Shown here: in pieces, positions 1 through 8,645 of the stretch | How positions within the stretch are numbered: position 1 is the first letter of the stretch | Layout: each line of letters begins with the position of its first letter | Assembly (NCBI RefSeq): GCF_024158025.1 | Contig: NZ_JAMZEL010000001.1 | Coordinates: 930,001 to 994,000 of the forward strand | Direction: 5' to 3' | Source of the DNA: Runella salmonicolor | GTDB taxonomy: Bacteria; Bacteroidota; Bacteroidia; Cytophagales; Spirosomataceae | Length of the DNA stretch: 64,000 bases | Position numbers and translations under genes: made by a program | The notes under the pieces: generated by a model | The model's database searches: none | Told to the model about the DNA's origin: nothing | The model's input: the letters and a program-made list of their open reading frames with translations, nothing else

Positions 1-2
1 AT

Positions 3-419
3 TTTGTCAAAGATTTTGGCCTGATGGAGAGCCTTTCGCATGAGTTGCAACGTATACGCGCTACGAGTAAGTACCAAACCGAGATTATTACGGAGGGCGA
101 ACCGTATCGGTTGGAAGGCCAAAAAGAAATTGTGCTGTTTCGCGTGGTGCAGGAAATTCTCAACAACACTCTCAAACACGCCGCCGCCAAAAATATCAAA
201 GTGACACTTCAATATGAGCCAACTCAGTTTAGCCTCACGGTTCAAGACGATGGCAAAGGCTTTGATTATGAGAAGCTAAGGAACCGAGAAATGACCGAAT
301 CGGGGGCTGGCCTGCGCAATATCAAACGCCGCACCGAACTCATCGGTGGCAACTGTCAGTTGGAATCTACCTTGGGTATCGGCACTAAAATACGGCTTCA
401 ATTGCCCGTTGTTTCCTAA
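3..419 (+). CDS. Sensor histidine kinase, NarL/HisKA_3 type (3' part only)
   Basis: The reading frame is open to the left edge, so the N-terminal sensor and most of the phospho-acceptor domain lie outside the window. What remains is a GHKL-type ATPase domain of a NarX/LiaS-like kinase. The N box (QEILNNTLKHA), the G1 box (DDGKGF) and the G2 box (GAGLRNI) are all intact, so the visible part looks competent for ATP binding. It is followed on the same strand by a degenerate paralogue and then a LuxR-type response regulator, which is the probable phosphorylation target. The ATG at 24 is internal and not the true start. The kinase assignment is certain; its signal cannot be told from here. Confidence 0.9.
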   Translation, partial: FVKDFGLMESLSHELQRIRATSKYQTEIITEGEPYRLEGQKEIVLFRVVQEILNNTLKHAAAKNIKVTLQYEPTQFSLTVQDDGKGFDYEKLRNREMTESGAGLRNIKRRTELIGGNCQLESTLGIGTKIRLQLPVVS

Positions 420-551
420 AAACCGTAAAACACCCTCCCTAAAACGGGAATTCTCCCCTTTCGCTCCCCATTCCATCCTTTTACTTTCGTACTATTCCGA
501 TCGTATCGGTCGTTTTATTGGTCATAATGTATCAAAAAAACAGCAGTGAGC

Positions 552-1205
552 ATGGCAGAAGGGACAGAGTTAAAACAAACTAAAAAATTAATGGAGTATC
601 AACATGAAGTGCTTGAGTCGCAGATAGAAGTGCAAAAACAGGCATTTGAACGCATCGAAACCGAATTGTACGACAACGTAGGCCAGATGCTGGCCGTCGC
701 CAAGATTTATCTATGTACGCTAGAAGAAAGTGCATTGGACGAAGAGCAACAGAATTATGTCAAACAAATCAATGACATTGTGGGCAAGACAATTCTTGAT
801 TTACGCACATTGATTCGAAATCTGGACGCCTATCTTTCCACCAATTTCGATTTAAGCAGTAGTTTGTCTACCGAAATTCTGCGTATTCAGAAAACAACCC
901 GCGTCAACATTGAATTACAGATTTCGGGCACTCGGTATTCGTTAGGCTATGAAAAAGAAATTGTGTTGTTCAGAATTGTGCAGGAGTTAATCAACAAACT
1001 GTGGAGTACGGGCAATGTTTCAAACATTAAAGTTATTCTGAATTATACACCTACGTTGTTCAGTATTTCAATTCAGTTTCAGGGAAAAAACGTCAAAATA
1101 GAGGCAGATAATCTCCACCGACGTACCGAATTGATGGGCGGAAAGTATGTATTTATCAACAAAAAAAAGAAGGAAATACTCATTGAGCTACCCGTTAAGA
1201 ATTAA
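552..1205 (+). CDS. Degenerate histidine-kinase-like protein (probable pseudokinase)
   Basis: A 217-residue soluble protein laid out like HisKA_3 plus ATPase domain of NarL-type kinases, but with key residues lost. In the H box (ELYDNVGQ, about residue 40) the phospho-accepting His is Tyr. In the N box (QELINK) the Glu is kept but the Mg-binding Asn is Lys (about 149). The G1 motif DDGKGF and the G2 Gly-rich motif are not recognisable; the end RRTELMGGKY aligns with RRTELIGGNC of the upstream kinase. The frame is uninterrupted, so this is a maintained protein rather than a decayed gene. It should neither autophosphorylate nor bind ATP normally. It may act as a dimer partner or regulator of the neighbouring kinase or response regulator (inference). 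An in-frame GTG at 546 is an alternative start. Confidence 0.8.
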   Translation: MAEGTELKQTKKLMEYQHEVLESQIEVQKQAFERIETELYDNVGQMLAVAKIYLCTLEESALDEEQQNYVKQINDIVGKTILDLRTLIRNLDAYLSTNFDLSSSLSTEILRIQKTTRVNIELQISGTRYSLGYEKEIVLFRIVQELINKLWSTGNVSNIKVILNYTPTLFSISIQFQGKNVKIEADNLHRRTELMGGKYVFINKKKKEILIELPVKN

Positions 1206-1354
1206 CTCATTTTATAAAAAAGCTAAATTCGTATAGACCACCATTGCACCCACAAATTCAAGTGCTTTTTCTTTTTATTTTACCTAAATCCTTGATACAT
1301 TTAGGCAAACTGCGCAAACTTTATTTTTACTCATTACACCCACTCTCCTACCTC

Positions 1355-2002
1355 ATGAAAACCTCTATCGCTATTGTTGATGACCACGAATTAATGGCCA
1401 AAGCCCTGTCGGGATTGGTTCAAAAATACGAAGAATACGAAGTCATCTACGAGGTCGGCAATGGCAAAGAATTGATTAAGTACATCCAGCTCAATATGGT
1501 GCCCAACATAGTTTTGCTCGACATCAATATGCCCGAAATGAATGGGTACGAAACGGCGTTGTGGCTCAAAAACAATTATCCCAAAATAAGAATTTTGGCC
1601 CTTTCAATGAATGATAAGGAAGAAGCCATCGTCGAGATGCTCCGCAACGGCGCGCACGGCTACTTACCCAAAGGCTGCAAGCCGTATGAACTCAAAATGG
1701 CCTTAGATTCACTGGTGGCGAAAGGTTATTATTATTCTGAATTTGTGACGGGAAAACTCGTCAAAAGCCTCAACCCCGACACCATTTTGAATCCTGTCGA
1801 GGCCCTAAATCTCAACGACCGCGAAACCGAGTTTATTAAGTTGGCTTGCAGCGACCTCACCTACGTCGAAATCGCCGACAAAATGTGCGTCAGTCCACGT
1901 ACCGTCGATGGCTATCGCGAGTCAGTGTTTCAGAAAATGAACGTCAAAAGTCGGGTGGGAATGGTGATTGAAGCCATTCGACTTAAAATAGTAGAATTAT
2001 AA
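1355..2002 (+). CDS. NarL/FixJ-family response regulator
   Basis: A 215-residue DNA-binding response regulator. The receiver domain (residues 1-120) has the acidic pair in VDDH (D9, D10), the phospho-acceptor Asp in LLDINMP (D56) and a Lys in LPKGC. The C-terminal LuxR-type helix-turn-helix (about 150-210) has the usual LNDRETEF entry and the recognition-helix region SPRTVDGYR. I chose ATG 1355 because the receiver fold begins immediately with MKTSIAIVDD; a longer in-frame extension from 1244 is hydrophobic and unlike the family. It lies about 150 bases after the pseudokinase and probably forms a signalling unit with it and the upstream kinase. Target genes are unknown. Confidence 0.9.
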   Translation: MKTSIAIVDDHELMAKALSGLVQKYEEYEVIYEVGNGKELIKYIQLNMVPNIVLLDINMPEMNGYETALWLKNNYPKIRILALSMNDKEEAIVEMLRNGAHGYLPKGCKPYELKMALDSLVAKGYYYSEFVTGKLVKSLNPDTILNPVEALNLNDRETEFIKLACSDLTYVEIADKMCVSPRTVDGYRESVFQKMNVKSRVGMVIEAIRLKIVEL

Positions 2003-2109
2003 ACCTAACTCATTAGCAATCAACATATTTCTACAACAAAACCAGGCAAAATAGTGACAAATTAAACGCCACAAATACGATTACATATCATATGTAGCCA
2101 AAAGCCTGC

Positions 2110-2117
2110 TACCTTTG
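2110..2117 (+). promoter_or_regulatory. Bacteroidetes -7 element before uup
   Basis: TACCTTTG matches the Bacteroidetes sigma-A -7 consensus TAnnTTTG exactly and ends only 4 bases before the ATG at 2122. Transcription would start at or next to the start codon, which suggests a leaderless mRNA. No convincing -33 TTTG was seen. Confidence 0.55.
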
Positions 2118-2121
2118 CGGC

Positions 2122-3990
2122 ATGAATTACCTTTCAGCAGAAAATATTTCCAAGTCTTTTGGCGACAAGTGGTTGTTTAAAGACTTGACCATCGGCCTCA
2201 GTCGCGGCGACAAAATGGCCCTCATCGGCGCCAACGGAACGGGCAAAACGACATTAATGACCATCTTGGCGGGCGTTACGCCCCTTGACCAAGGCAACGT
2301 TAGCGTTCGCAAGGACATTCGCGTGGGCTATCTCGAACAAGCGCCAGATTTTGACGGACAACTTCCTGTTTTGGAAGTTTTGTTTTCAGGCAATAATCCC
2401 GTGGCAAAAGCCGTCAAAGAATACGAAGAAGCACTTTTATCGGGCGATGATAAACGATTTGCGGCCGCCATTGAAAACGTAGACTCGCTGCAAGCTTGGG
2501 ATTTTGAAGCCCGCGTTAAAGAAATTTTGGGGAAACTCGGCATTCCCGACGTTTCGGTCAAAATAGGAACCATGTCGGGTGGACAACGCAAACGCGTTGC
2601 CCTGGCCAAAGTACTCATTGAAAGCCCCGATTTATTGATTCTGGATGAGCCCACCAACCACCTTGACTTGAGCATGGTGGAATGGCTCGAAAATTACCTC
2701 AACACCCAAAACACCACGCTCCTGCTCGTGACCCACGACCGGTATTTTCTGGATACCGTCTGTAACGTGATTGTGGAGTTGGACAACGGCACGCTCTTTA
2801 CCTACAAAGGGAATTACGCCTATTTTCTGGAAAAGAAAGCCGAGCGCGAAGCCATCGAAGCCTCCGAAGTAGATAAAGCGCGCAACCTATACCGCAAAGA
2901 ACTCGACTGGATACGCAGGCAGCCCAAAGCACGCGGAACCAAAGCTAAATACCGCGTAGACGCCTTTGAAGACACTAAAGAGAAGGCGAGTCAACGCAAG
3001 TTTGACAATCAAATAGAACTCAACGTAAAGTCGGCGCGACTGGGTAGCAAAATTGTTGAACTCCACAGCGTGGGCAAACATTTTGGCGGCAAAACCGTCG
3101 TTGACAATTTTTTATATACCTTCAAAAAAGGTGATAGAATTGGAATTGTCGGCAAAAACGGAGCAGGGAAATCTACATTGCTCAACATGATTACGGGAGA
3201 GCTACGCCCCGACAACGGCCAAGTGGTGCGTGGTGATACGGTTCAGTTTGGTTATTACAAACAAACCGACCTTGAGTACAAACCCGGTCAGCGGGTGGTA
3301 GACTGGGTAAAAGATGTGGCTGAGGTCATTCGACTCGGCACGGGCCAGACTGTTACGGCTTCGCAATACCTGAATGCCTTTCTGTTTCCCCCCCATAAGC
3401 AGGGCACACTCATCGAAAAACTCAGCGGGGGCGAAAAGCGACGCCTTCAACTGCTCCGTATTTTGATGGCCGAGCCTAATTTCTTGATTCTGGATGAGCC
3501 GACCAACGACCTCGACATCACGACCCTCAACATTCTGGAGGAGTTTTTGATGAACTTCCCGGGTTGTTTGATTATCGTTTCCCACGACCGGTATTTCTTA
3601 GACCGCCTCGTCGACCACTTGTTTGTGTTTGAAGAAAGCGGCGGCATCCGCGATTTTCCGGGAAACTATACCGATTACCGCAACTTTCTTTCTGAAAACA
3701 ACGACCTAAAATCCGAGACCAAAACACAACCTGCGGTCGCACCCGTCAAGGCCGACACGCCTGCAGCGGCACCAAAACGTAAACTAAGCTACAAAGAGCA
3801 GAAAGAACTGGAAGGGCTAGATGCTGAAATGGCCGCTTTGGAGAAACAAAAACAAACTTTTATTGAGAAATTAAACGCTGGCAGTGGCTCGCACGAAGAC
3901 CTCATTCATTGGGCGCATGAAATTGAAAATATCACTGCCCAAATCGAAGAAAAAGAAATGCGCTGGCTGGAGTTGAGCGAACTGGCCTGA
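2122..3990 (+). CDS. uup: ABC-F family ATPase, Uup-like
   Basis: A 622-residue soluble protein with two ABC ATPase cassettes and no membrane segments, as expected for ABC-F proteins, which act on ribosomes or nucleic acid structures rather than in transport. Cassette 1 has Walker A GANGTGKTT near residue 36, signature MSGGQRKR and Walker B LLILDEPTNHLD. Cassette 2 has GKNGAGKSTLL, LSGGEKRR and FLILDEPTNDLD. Both are intact. After residue 530 come a Pro/Ala-rich linker and a charged coiled coil, the hallmark of Uup over other ABC-F subfamilies. Starts at ATG 2122 just behind a -7 promoter element. Uup in E. coli affects transposon precise excision and branched DNA; the role here is inferred from homology. 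Confidence 0.92.
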   Translation: MNYLSAENISKSFGDKWLFKDLTIGLSRGDKMALIGANGTGKTTLMTILAGVTPLDQGNVSVRKDIRVGYLEQAPDFDGQLPVLEVLFSGNNPVAKAVKEYEEALLSGDDKRFAAAIENVDSLQAWDFEARVKEILGKLGIPDVSVKIGTMSGGQRKRVALAKVLIESPDLLILDEPTNHLDLSMVEWLENYLNTQNTTLLLVTHDRYFLDTVCNVIVELDNGTLFTYKGNYAYFLEKKAEREAIEASEVDKARNLYRKELDWIRRQPKARGTKAKYRVDAFEDTKEKASQRKFDNQIELNVKSARLGSKIVELHSVGKHFGGKTVVDNFLYTFKKGDRIGIVGKNGAGKSTLLNMITGELRPDNGQVVRGDTVQFGYYKQTDLEYKPGQRVVDWVKDVAEVIRLGTGQTVTASQYLNAFLFPPHKQGTLIEKLSGGEKRRLQLLRILMAEPNFLILDEPTNDLDITTLNILEEFLMNFPGCLIIVSHDRYFLDRLVDHLFVFEESGGIRDFPGNYTDYRNFLSENNDLKSETKTQPAVAPVKADTPAAAPKRKLSYKEQKELEGLDAEMAALEKQKQTFIEKLNAGSGSHEDLIHWAHEIENITAQIEEKEMRWLELSELA

Positions 3991-4079
3991 GCACCTCCTC
4001 TGCGGCACTATTTTCAGAAAGATAATAAACAAAGCAAGACTTATTCGGTGGGTTATTTCACCGTGAGCCAGAAGTTGTG

Positions 4080-4087
4080 TAATTTTG
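4080..4087 (+). promoter_or_regulatory. Bacteroidetes -7 element before the DedA gene
   Basis: TAATTTTG is an exact TAnnTTTG match and ends 3 bases before ATG 4091. As with uup, a transcript starting at the normal distance would begin at the start codon or just inside it. Confidence 0.55.
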
Positions 4088-4090
4088 AGC

Positions 4091-4729
4091 ATGGATTCAA
4101 TTACTGACTTTTTCCAATACCTCGTTAATTCTGAAGAAATTATCCGTACTGGTGGATTGGTGCTAATAACGCTCATCATTTTTGCCGAAAACGGTCTATT
4201 CTTTGCGTTCTTTTTACCGGGCGACTACCTTGTGTTTTTGGCGGGGGTTTTCTGCGCGTTGAAAATTCTGGATGTCCCTATTTTTCTACTTTTGGGATGT
4301 CTTTTTGGAGCTGCTATTATAGGCTCACTGACGGGGTATCTTACCGGTCGTTTTTTTGGCGACCGGATTCAGAATCGGCCCGATTCTATTTTTTTTAAGA
4401 AAAAGCACATCGAAACTACCCGCATTTATTTTGCAAAATACGGCAGTCGGACGCTCGTAATCAGTCGTTTTTTGCCCGTAGTACGCACTTTTGCCCCTAT
4501 TTTGGCGGGATTGGTCAAAATGAAATGGCCTGGGTTTATGCTCTATAATGTGTTAGGGGCAGGATTATGGATTTTTGGATTGACGGGCGGAGGGTATTAT
4601 TTTGGCGAAAAATTTCCCTGGATTATTGATTATGTTCATTATATTATCTTTTTCTTTTTGGGAATTACTACGTTCACGGTGGTGAGGGGGTATTTTAGCG
4701 CAAAAAAAGACATAAGCAGCGAGGGATAA
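4091..4729 (+). CDS. DedA family membrane protein (SNARE-associated fold)
   Basis: A 212-residue integral membrane protein with about five hydrophobic segments. It has the DedA signature: the N-terminal re-entrant motif with FAENG and FLPGDYLVFLAG (about residues 28-50) and the downstream SRFLPVVRTFAPILAG motif (about 135-150), whose Arg residues are essential in E. coli YqjA/YghB. The family includes lipid scramblases or flippases and proton-dependent transporters in the inner membrane. ATG 4091 is preferred over an in-frame TTG two codons earlier because that TTG overlaps the -7 element. The neighbours uup and cdaA share the strand but give no clear functional link. Confidence 0.9.
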   Translation: MDSITDFFQYLVNSEEIIRTGGLVLITLIIFAENGLFFAFFLPGDYLVFLAGVFCALKILDVPIFLLLGCLFGAAIIGSLTGYLTGRFFGDRIQNRPDSIFFKKKHIETTRIYFAKYGSRTLVISRFLPVVRTFAPILAGLVKMKWPGFMLYNVLGAGLWIFGLTGGGYYFGEKFPWIIDYVHYIIFFFLGITTFTVVRGYFSAKKDISSEG

Positions 4730-4780
4730 AATGTAGTCTAAAAGAGATAAGCCGCCGTAGTACAGTTAACTTAACAAATT

Positions 4781-5584
4781 ATGTTTTTATTCCAGATAGG
4801 TTTTTTAAACATCGAATGGGTAGACGTATTGGACATTCTACTCGTGGCGTTTTTGCTGTATCAAATCTACTACTTAGTACGGGGAAGTCTGGCGAGCCGC
4901 GTATTTTTGGGCTATTTACTGATTTATCTTTTCTATTTGGTCGTACGGGCCGTTGGCCTTGAGCTTTTGACCAAGATTCTGGAATATTTTATGGGCGTGG
5001 GCGCCGTGGCGTTGATTGTGATTTTCCAACAGGAAATTCGGCGCTTTCTGTTGTTTATCGGAAAATCAACCGCTTTTGCCAACAACCGACTTCTGGGTCG
5101 TTTTTTGCGCCAGCCTACTTCAACCGACAAAATCAACGAAATCAAACCCATCATTGAAGCCGTTCGGGCCATGGCGTCCGAATTTACGGGTGGGCTATTG
5201 ATTATCAAGAAAAACGACGAGCTCGACAAATACCTCCAAACTGGCGAAGAAGTCGACAGCGTGCTCTCCAAGCGCCTTTTTCTTTCATTGTTTAACCAAT
5301 ACAGCCCCATGAACGATGGCGGTGTGATTGTGGCCGACGGGCGCATCAAAGCCGCACGCTGTATTTTACCCGTTTCTGACAGTGACGATTTCGGCAATTT
5401 AGGCTTTCGTCACCGGGCGGCGTTGGGCATGAGTGAAGTAACGGATGCCGCCGTCATTGTGGTCTCCGAAGAAACAGGCCGTATTTCGCTCGCCATTGAA
5501 GGAAATTTATTAAGTAATATTCCCGCTTCTGAAGTCGAAGAGCGTCTACGGAAATATCTGTTTGAGCAAAGCAGTAAAAAATAA
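4781..5584 (+). CDS. cdaA: Membrane diadenylate cyclase (c-di-AMP synthase)
   Basis: Makes cyclic di-AMP from two ATP. The 267-residue protein has three N-terminal membrane segments (about residues 12-32, 40-58, 70-84) followed by a cytosolic DisA_N (DAC) domain. The catalytic signatures are DGG near 179-181 (DGA in Firmicutes) and RHR at 210-212, in the family context GFRHRAALGMSEVTDA, then VVSEETG. Length and layout match CdaA/DacA. The usual partners CdaR and GlmM are not adjacent. In this lineage c-di-AMP probably serves osmolyte and potassium homeostasis; that role is known from other phyla and inferred here. Confidence 0.93.
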   Translation: MFLFQIGFLNIEWVDVLDILLVAFLLYQIYYLVRGSLASRVFLGYLLIYLFYLVVRAVGLELLTKILEYFMGVGAVALIVIFQQEIRRFLLFIGKSTAFANNRLLGRFLRQPTSTDKINEIKPIIEAVRAMASEFTGGLLIIKKNDELDKYLQTGEEVDSVLSKRLFLSLFNQYSPMNDGGVIVADGRIKAARCILPVSDSDDFGNLGFRHRAALGMSEVTDAAVIVVSEETGRISLAIEGNLLSNIPASEVEERLRKYLFEQSSKK

Positions 5585-5587
5585 TTA

Positions 5588-6994
5588 TTAATTCTTCATT
5601 TGTTCGGTCTTTGCTGAGTTGCCGTAGTAAGGGTACGTTTCAAAAGGCTGCATTCCCGCCGTGCGAGGGTCGGCGGTCTCTTTTCGCCATTGGTTCAATT
5701 TCATTACCAAACTCTTTTTAATGGACTGGTAGTTAGCGTTTTTGGCCAAATTATTCACTTGTTCAGGGTCTTTCTTTAAATCATACAGCTCCTCTGCTGG
5801 ACGCTTGGCAAAACACAATCGGTAATGATAGGCGTACTTGGCCGAATCTTGTAAGATAACATCCTTGGTAGGCCCAGGATCAACGTCTCCGTAAGCCCCT
5901 ACGGCAAAATAAGGCTGCGGGTCGCCGGCAGGCCATTGCTCTGGCGCAAGGTTTTGAATGTATAAATAATCACGGTTACGAATGGCGCGGATAGGATAAC
6001 TTCGGTCGCCCTTACGCACATTGGCGTGCCGTTCGCGTTCTAGAAAAACTTCATTGCGATGATTTTGAGTTTCGTTTCTCAACAAAGGCCACAGGCTTTT
6101 ACCCGACATTTCTTTGGGAATTGACAAACGGGCAGCCTCTAAAAAGGTAGGCGCAAAATCGACAAAACTTACGAAACTATTGGTAGCATGAGCTGGGATT
6201 TTGCCTTTCCAATAAACCACCAATGGTAAGTTCGTTCCCGCATCATACACATTGGCTTTGGCACGCGGAAAAGGCATTCCGTTGTCGGAAGTAACGACTA
6301 TGAGAGTATTTTCCAGCTCGCCGATTTCTTCCAGTTTTTTGAGCAATAGCCCCACTTCCCGGTCAAAACGCTGTACCTCATAATAATAATCTAACACATC
6401 GTCGCGGATTTCGGGCGTATCGGGCCAGTAAGCAGGCACACGCACGTCGGCAGGGTTCATTCCCGAGGCTTTTCCCGTTCCTGCCTCATACACCCGGTGC
6501 GGGTCTTGGCTGCCAAACCAATAACAAAAAGGGCTGTTGGTGGGTCGTTTTTCCAAGAACTCATCAAAGTTTTTGTAGCTTTTACCCGCAGGGTTTTGTT
6601 CATAACCCCCGACTTTAAAATCGCCCGGCCCCCATCCTTTGCGCTCCAATCCCACATGGTAACCGTTCTGGGCCAATATTGATGCATAATTGGGCAACTT
6701 GGTTTGCAGCGTACTCCAAAGGTTTCCGCTTTCTTCGTTTTGGTGCGGATAACGCCCCGTCAGAATCGTTGCCCGGGAGGGGGTACACGACGGAGAGCCA
6801 CAAAAAGCATTTGCAAAAACGACACCCTCGCGGGCCAAACGGTCAAAATTGGGCGTTTTTACGACTTTATCCCCGTAAATACCCGCGTGTTTTCCCCAGT
6901 CATCCGCAATACAAAAAAGGATATTAGGCTTTTTTTGCGCCCACAAAGAGTGCATAAACAAGCATAAGACACCCGCAAACTTTATAACTTTCAT
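5588..6994 (-). CDS. Secreted S1-family sulfatase (arylsulfatase A-like)
   Basis: A 468-residue type I sulfatase. A signal peptide (first about 20 residues, ending LWAQ) precedes KKPNILFCIADDWG, whose Asp pair binds Ca2+. The formylglycine motif CTPSR lies at about residues 70-74, with Cys as the residue to be matured, then ATILTGRY. The second metal-site region (VTSDNGMPFPRAK) is present. ATG 6994 starts directly at the signal peptide; upstream in-frame codons add a non-signal extension. It is last in a run of three minus-strand sulfatases, starting 35 bases after the second. It probably cleaves a sulfate ester from a glycan in the periplasm; the substrate cannot be told. No formylglycine-generating enzyme lies in the window. 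Confidence 0.93.
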   Translation of the reverse strand: MKVIKFAGVLCLFMHSLWAQKKPNILFCIADDWGKHAGIYGDKVVKTPNFDRLAREGVVFANAFCGSPSCTPSRATILTGRYPHQNEESGNLWSTLQTKLPNYASILAQNGYHVGLERKGWGPGDFKVGGYEQNPAGKSYKNFDEFLEKRPTNSPFCYWFGSQDPHRVYEAGTGKASGMNPADVRVPAYWPDTPEIRDDVLDYYYEVQRFDREVGLLLKKLEEIGELENTLIVVTSDNGMPFPRAKANVYDAGTNLPLVVYWKGKIPAHATNSFVSFVDFAPTFLEAARLSIPKEMSGKSLWPLLRNETQNHRNEVFLERERHANVRKGDRSYPIRAIRNRDYLYIQNLAPEQWPAGDPQPYFAVGAYGDVDPGPTKDVILQDSAKYAYHYRLCFAKRPAEELYDLKKDPEQVNNLAKNANYQSIKKSLVMKLNQWRKETADPRTAGMQPFETYPYYGNSAKTEQMKN

Positions 6995-7029
6995 AATGAA
7001 GAGATGTGAAGTGTGGTACGGACAAAGTG

Positions 7030-8562
7030 TCAATAATTGCCCTTATAAATATGGTCGCTACGCTTCTGCTTAATTGGTTTGAGCGGAATTTGCAAACCAT
7101 TGGTACTCTCCAACCAGCCCCAAACTTGGTCGCGCAGGTCTTTCGCAATCGCTTGGTGTTGTGGACTTCTGATGAGGTTATTGATTTCTTCAGGGTCGAT
7201 TTGGAGGTCGTAAAGTTCGTTGGCATCCCACACGCCGTGGTTGAAAATGTATTTATAACGGTCGGTTCGTACCGCAAACATCGTGGGTGTTTGAGGATAA
7301 TCATATTCCCAATAGTACTCATAAAATGCCCGGTCTTTCCACTCCGCTTTTTGTCCTTTCAGCAACGGCAAAAACGATTTTCCCTGCATTTGAGCGGGCG
7401 TAGCCAAACCCGCATAAGCCAAAATCGTGGGTGCAATGTCGATGTTCTGAATCACATTGGTGAGCTTGGTTTTGGGTTTTATTACCGACGGGCAACTCAC
7501 CAACATCGGCACCCGCATGGATTCTTCGTAAGCGTGGCGTTTGTCAATCAGGCCGCGTTCACCAAAACTAAACCCGTTGTCGCCCATATAAATCACCAAA
7601 GTATTTTCGGCCAATCCATTGTCTTCCAAGTATTTCATCACCCGACCCACGCTTTCATCGACTCCGAGTAGGGTTTCGCAATACTGACGATAAAAATCAT
7701 TGAAACTGATGGTTCCGTGGTAAAGATAATCGACTCCGTGCCAGCTATATCGCTGATTTTTGACCCAATTGGGCATATCTTTCATGTTGCCTTTGACCTC
7801 ACCCGTTTCGGGGTCTTTTGCATTTTTTCCCCAAATTTTACTGGTATCGCTCTTGGTCAAGTACATTGAGGCAGGGTACTGAATCGGCATGTCTTTGTAC
7901 TTGCCCGCGTGGCGTTTGGCGGGTTGAAAATCGGCGTGAACGGCCTTGTGCGAGAGGTACAAAAAGAACGGTTTGTTTTTGTCCTGCTTACCCATCCACT
8001 CAATGGCGTAGTCGGTCAGCAAATCGGTCGTATAGCCATCTTTGTGGCTTACCTGTTTGCCGTTGATGTTGAATGTGGGATTGTAATACTGCCCTTGTCC
8101 TTTAAAACTCAGCCAATAATCAAAGCCCGGTTGCGGGGCGTCGTCGGCGTTACCCATGTGCCATTTGCCCAAGAAAGCCGTTTTGTAGCCCGCCTTTTGC
8201 AGATACATCGGAAAAAATTTGGTATTGGGCGGCAAGGGCGCAAAGTTGTCAACCACCTGATGCGTGTGCGCGTATTGACCCGAAAGAATGCTCGCCCGGC
8301 TCGGCGAACAAAGGGCCGTGCTCACAAAGGCGTTTTGCACGTGCGCCCCATTGGCGGCCATTTTATCCAGGTTAGGGGTCTGTAAACCCGAGAACTTTTC
8401 CATAAAACCCATGGCATCGTAGCGGTGGTCATCGGCCAAAATGAAGATGACATTTTTGGGAGAAGCAGCAACGTTTTTGGTGTTTTTCGACGGATTAAAT
8501 CCCGTCAAAGCAACGATACCAGCCGTAGCTGCGATACAAAAGAGAAAGGCTTTTTTGAACAT
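7030..8562 (-). CDS. Secreted S1-family sulfatase
   Basis: A 510-residue sulfatase. The N-terminal hydrophobic stretch (residues 1-21) is a signal peptide or anchor, followed by a short Asn/Lys linker and VIFILADDHRYDAMG with the metal-binding Asp pair. The maturation motif is CSPSR at about 85-89, followed by ASILSGQY. The active-site regions GKWHMG and YMGDNGFSFGERG are clear, and a C-terminal domain specific to S1 subfamilies follows. It is the middle gene of the sulfatase run, 83 bases after the third sulfatase and 35 before the first. It is closest in style to iduronate- or glucosamine-sulfatase-like members (GKWHMGN...PQPGFDYW), but I would not fix the substrate. Confidence 0.93.
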   Translation of the reverse strand: MFKKAFLFCIAATAGIVALTGFNPSKNTKNVAASPKNVIFILADDHRYDAMGFMEKFSGLQTPNLDKMAANGAHVQNAFVSTALCSPSRASILSGQYAHTHQVVDNFAPLPPNTKFFPMYLQKAGYKTAFLGKWHMGNADDAPQPGFDYWLSFKGQGQYYNPTFNINGKQVSHKDGYTTDLLTDYAIEWMGKQDKNKPFFLYLSHKAVHADFQPAKRHAGKYKDMPIQYPASMYLTKSDTSKIWGKNAKDPETGEVKGNMKDMPNWVKNQRYSWHGVDYLYHGTISFNDFYRQYCETLLGVDESVGRVMKYLEDNGLAENTLVIYMGDNGFSFGERGLIDKRHAYEESMRVPMLVSCPSVIKPKTKLTNVIQNIDIAPTILAYAGLATPAQMQGKSFLPLLKGQKAEWKDRAFYEYYWEYDYPQTPTMFAVRTDRYKYIFNHGVWDANELYDLQIDPEEINNLIRSPQHQAIAKDLRDQVWGWLESTNGLQIPLKPIKQKRSDHIYKGNY

Positions 8563-8645
8563 GATAAAAGAAAGGTGAATAATCTCTTGATAATAAGCGT
8601 AACAGAAGACGCTTTTACTTAAATAATTCAGGTAGATGCACGCGG

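Noticed and set aside
1244..1354. N-terminal extension of the response regulator
   Set aside because: Hydrophobic, not family-like; the receiver domain begins at ATG 1355.
7006..7671. Plus-strand frame of 221 codons inside a sulfatase
   Set aside because: Antisense to a gene with intact catalytic motifs.
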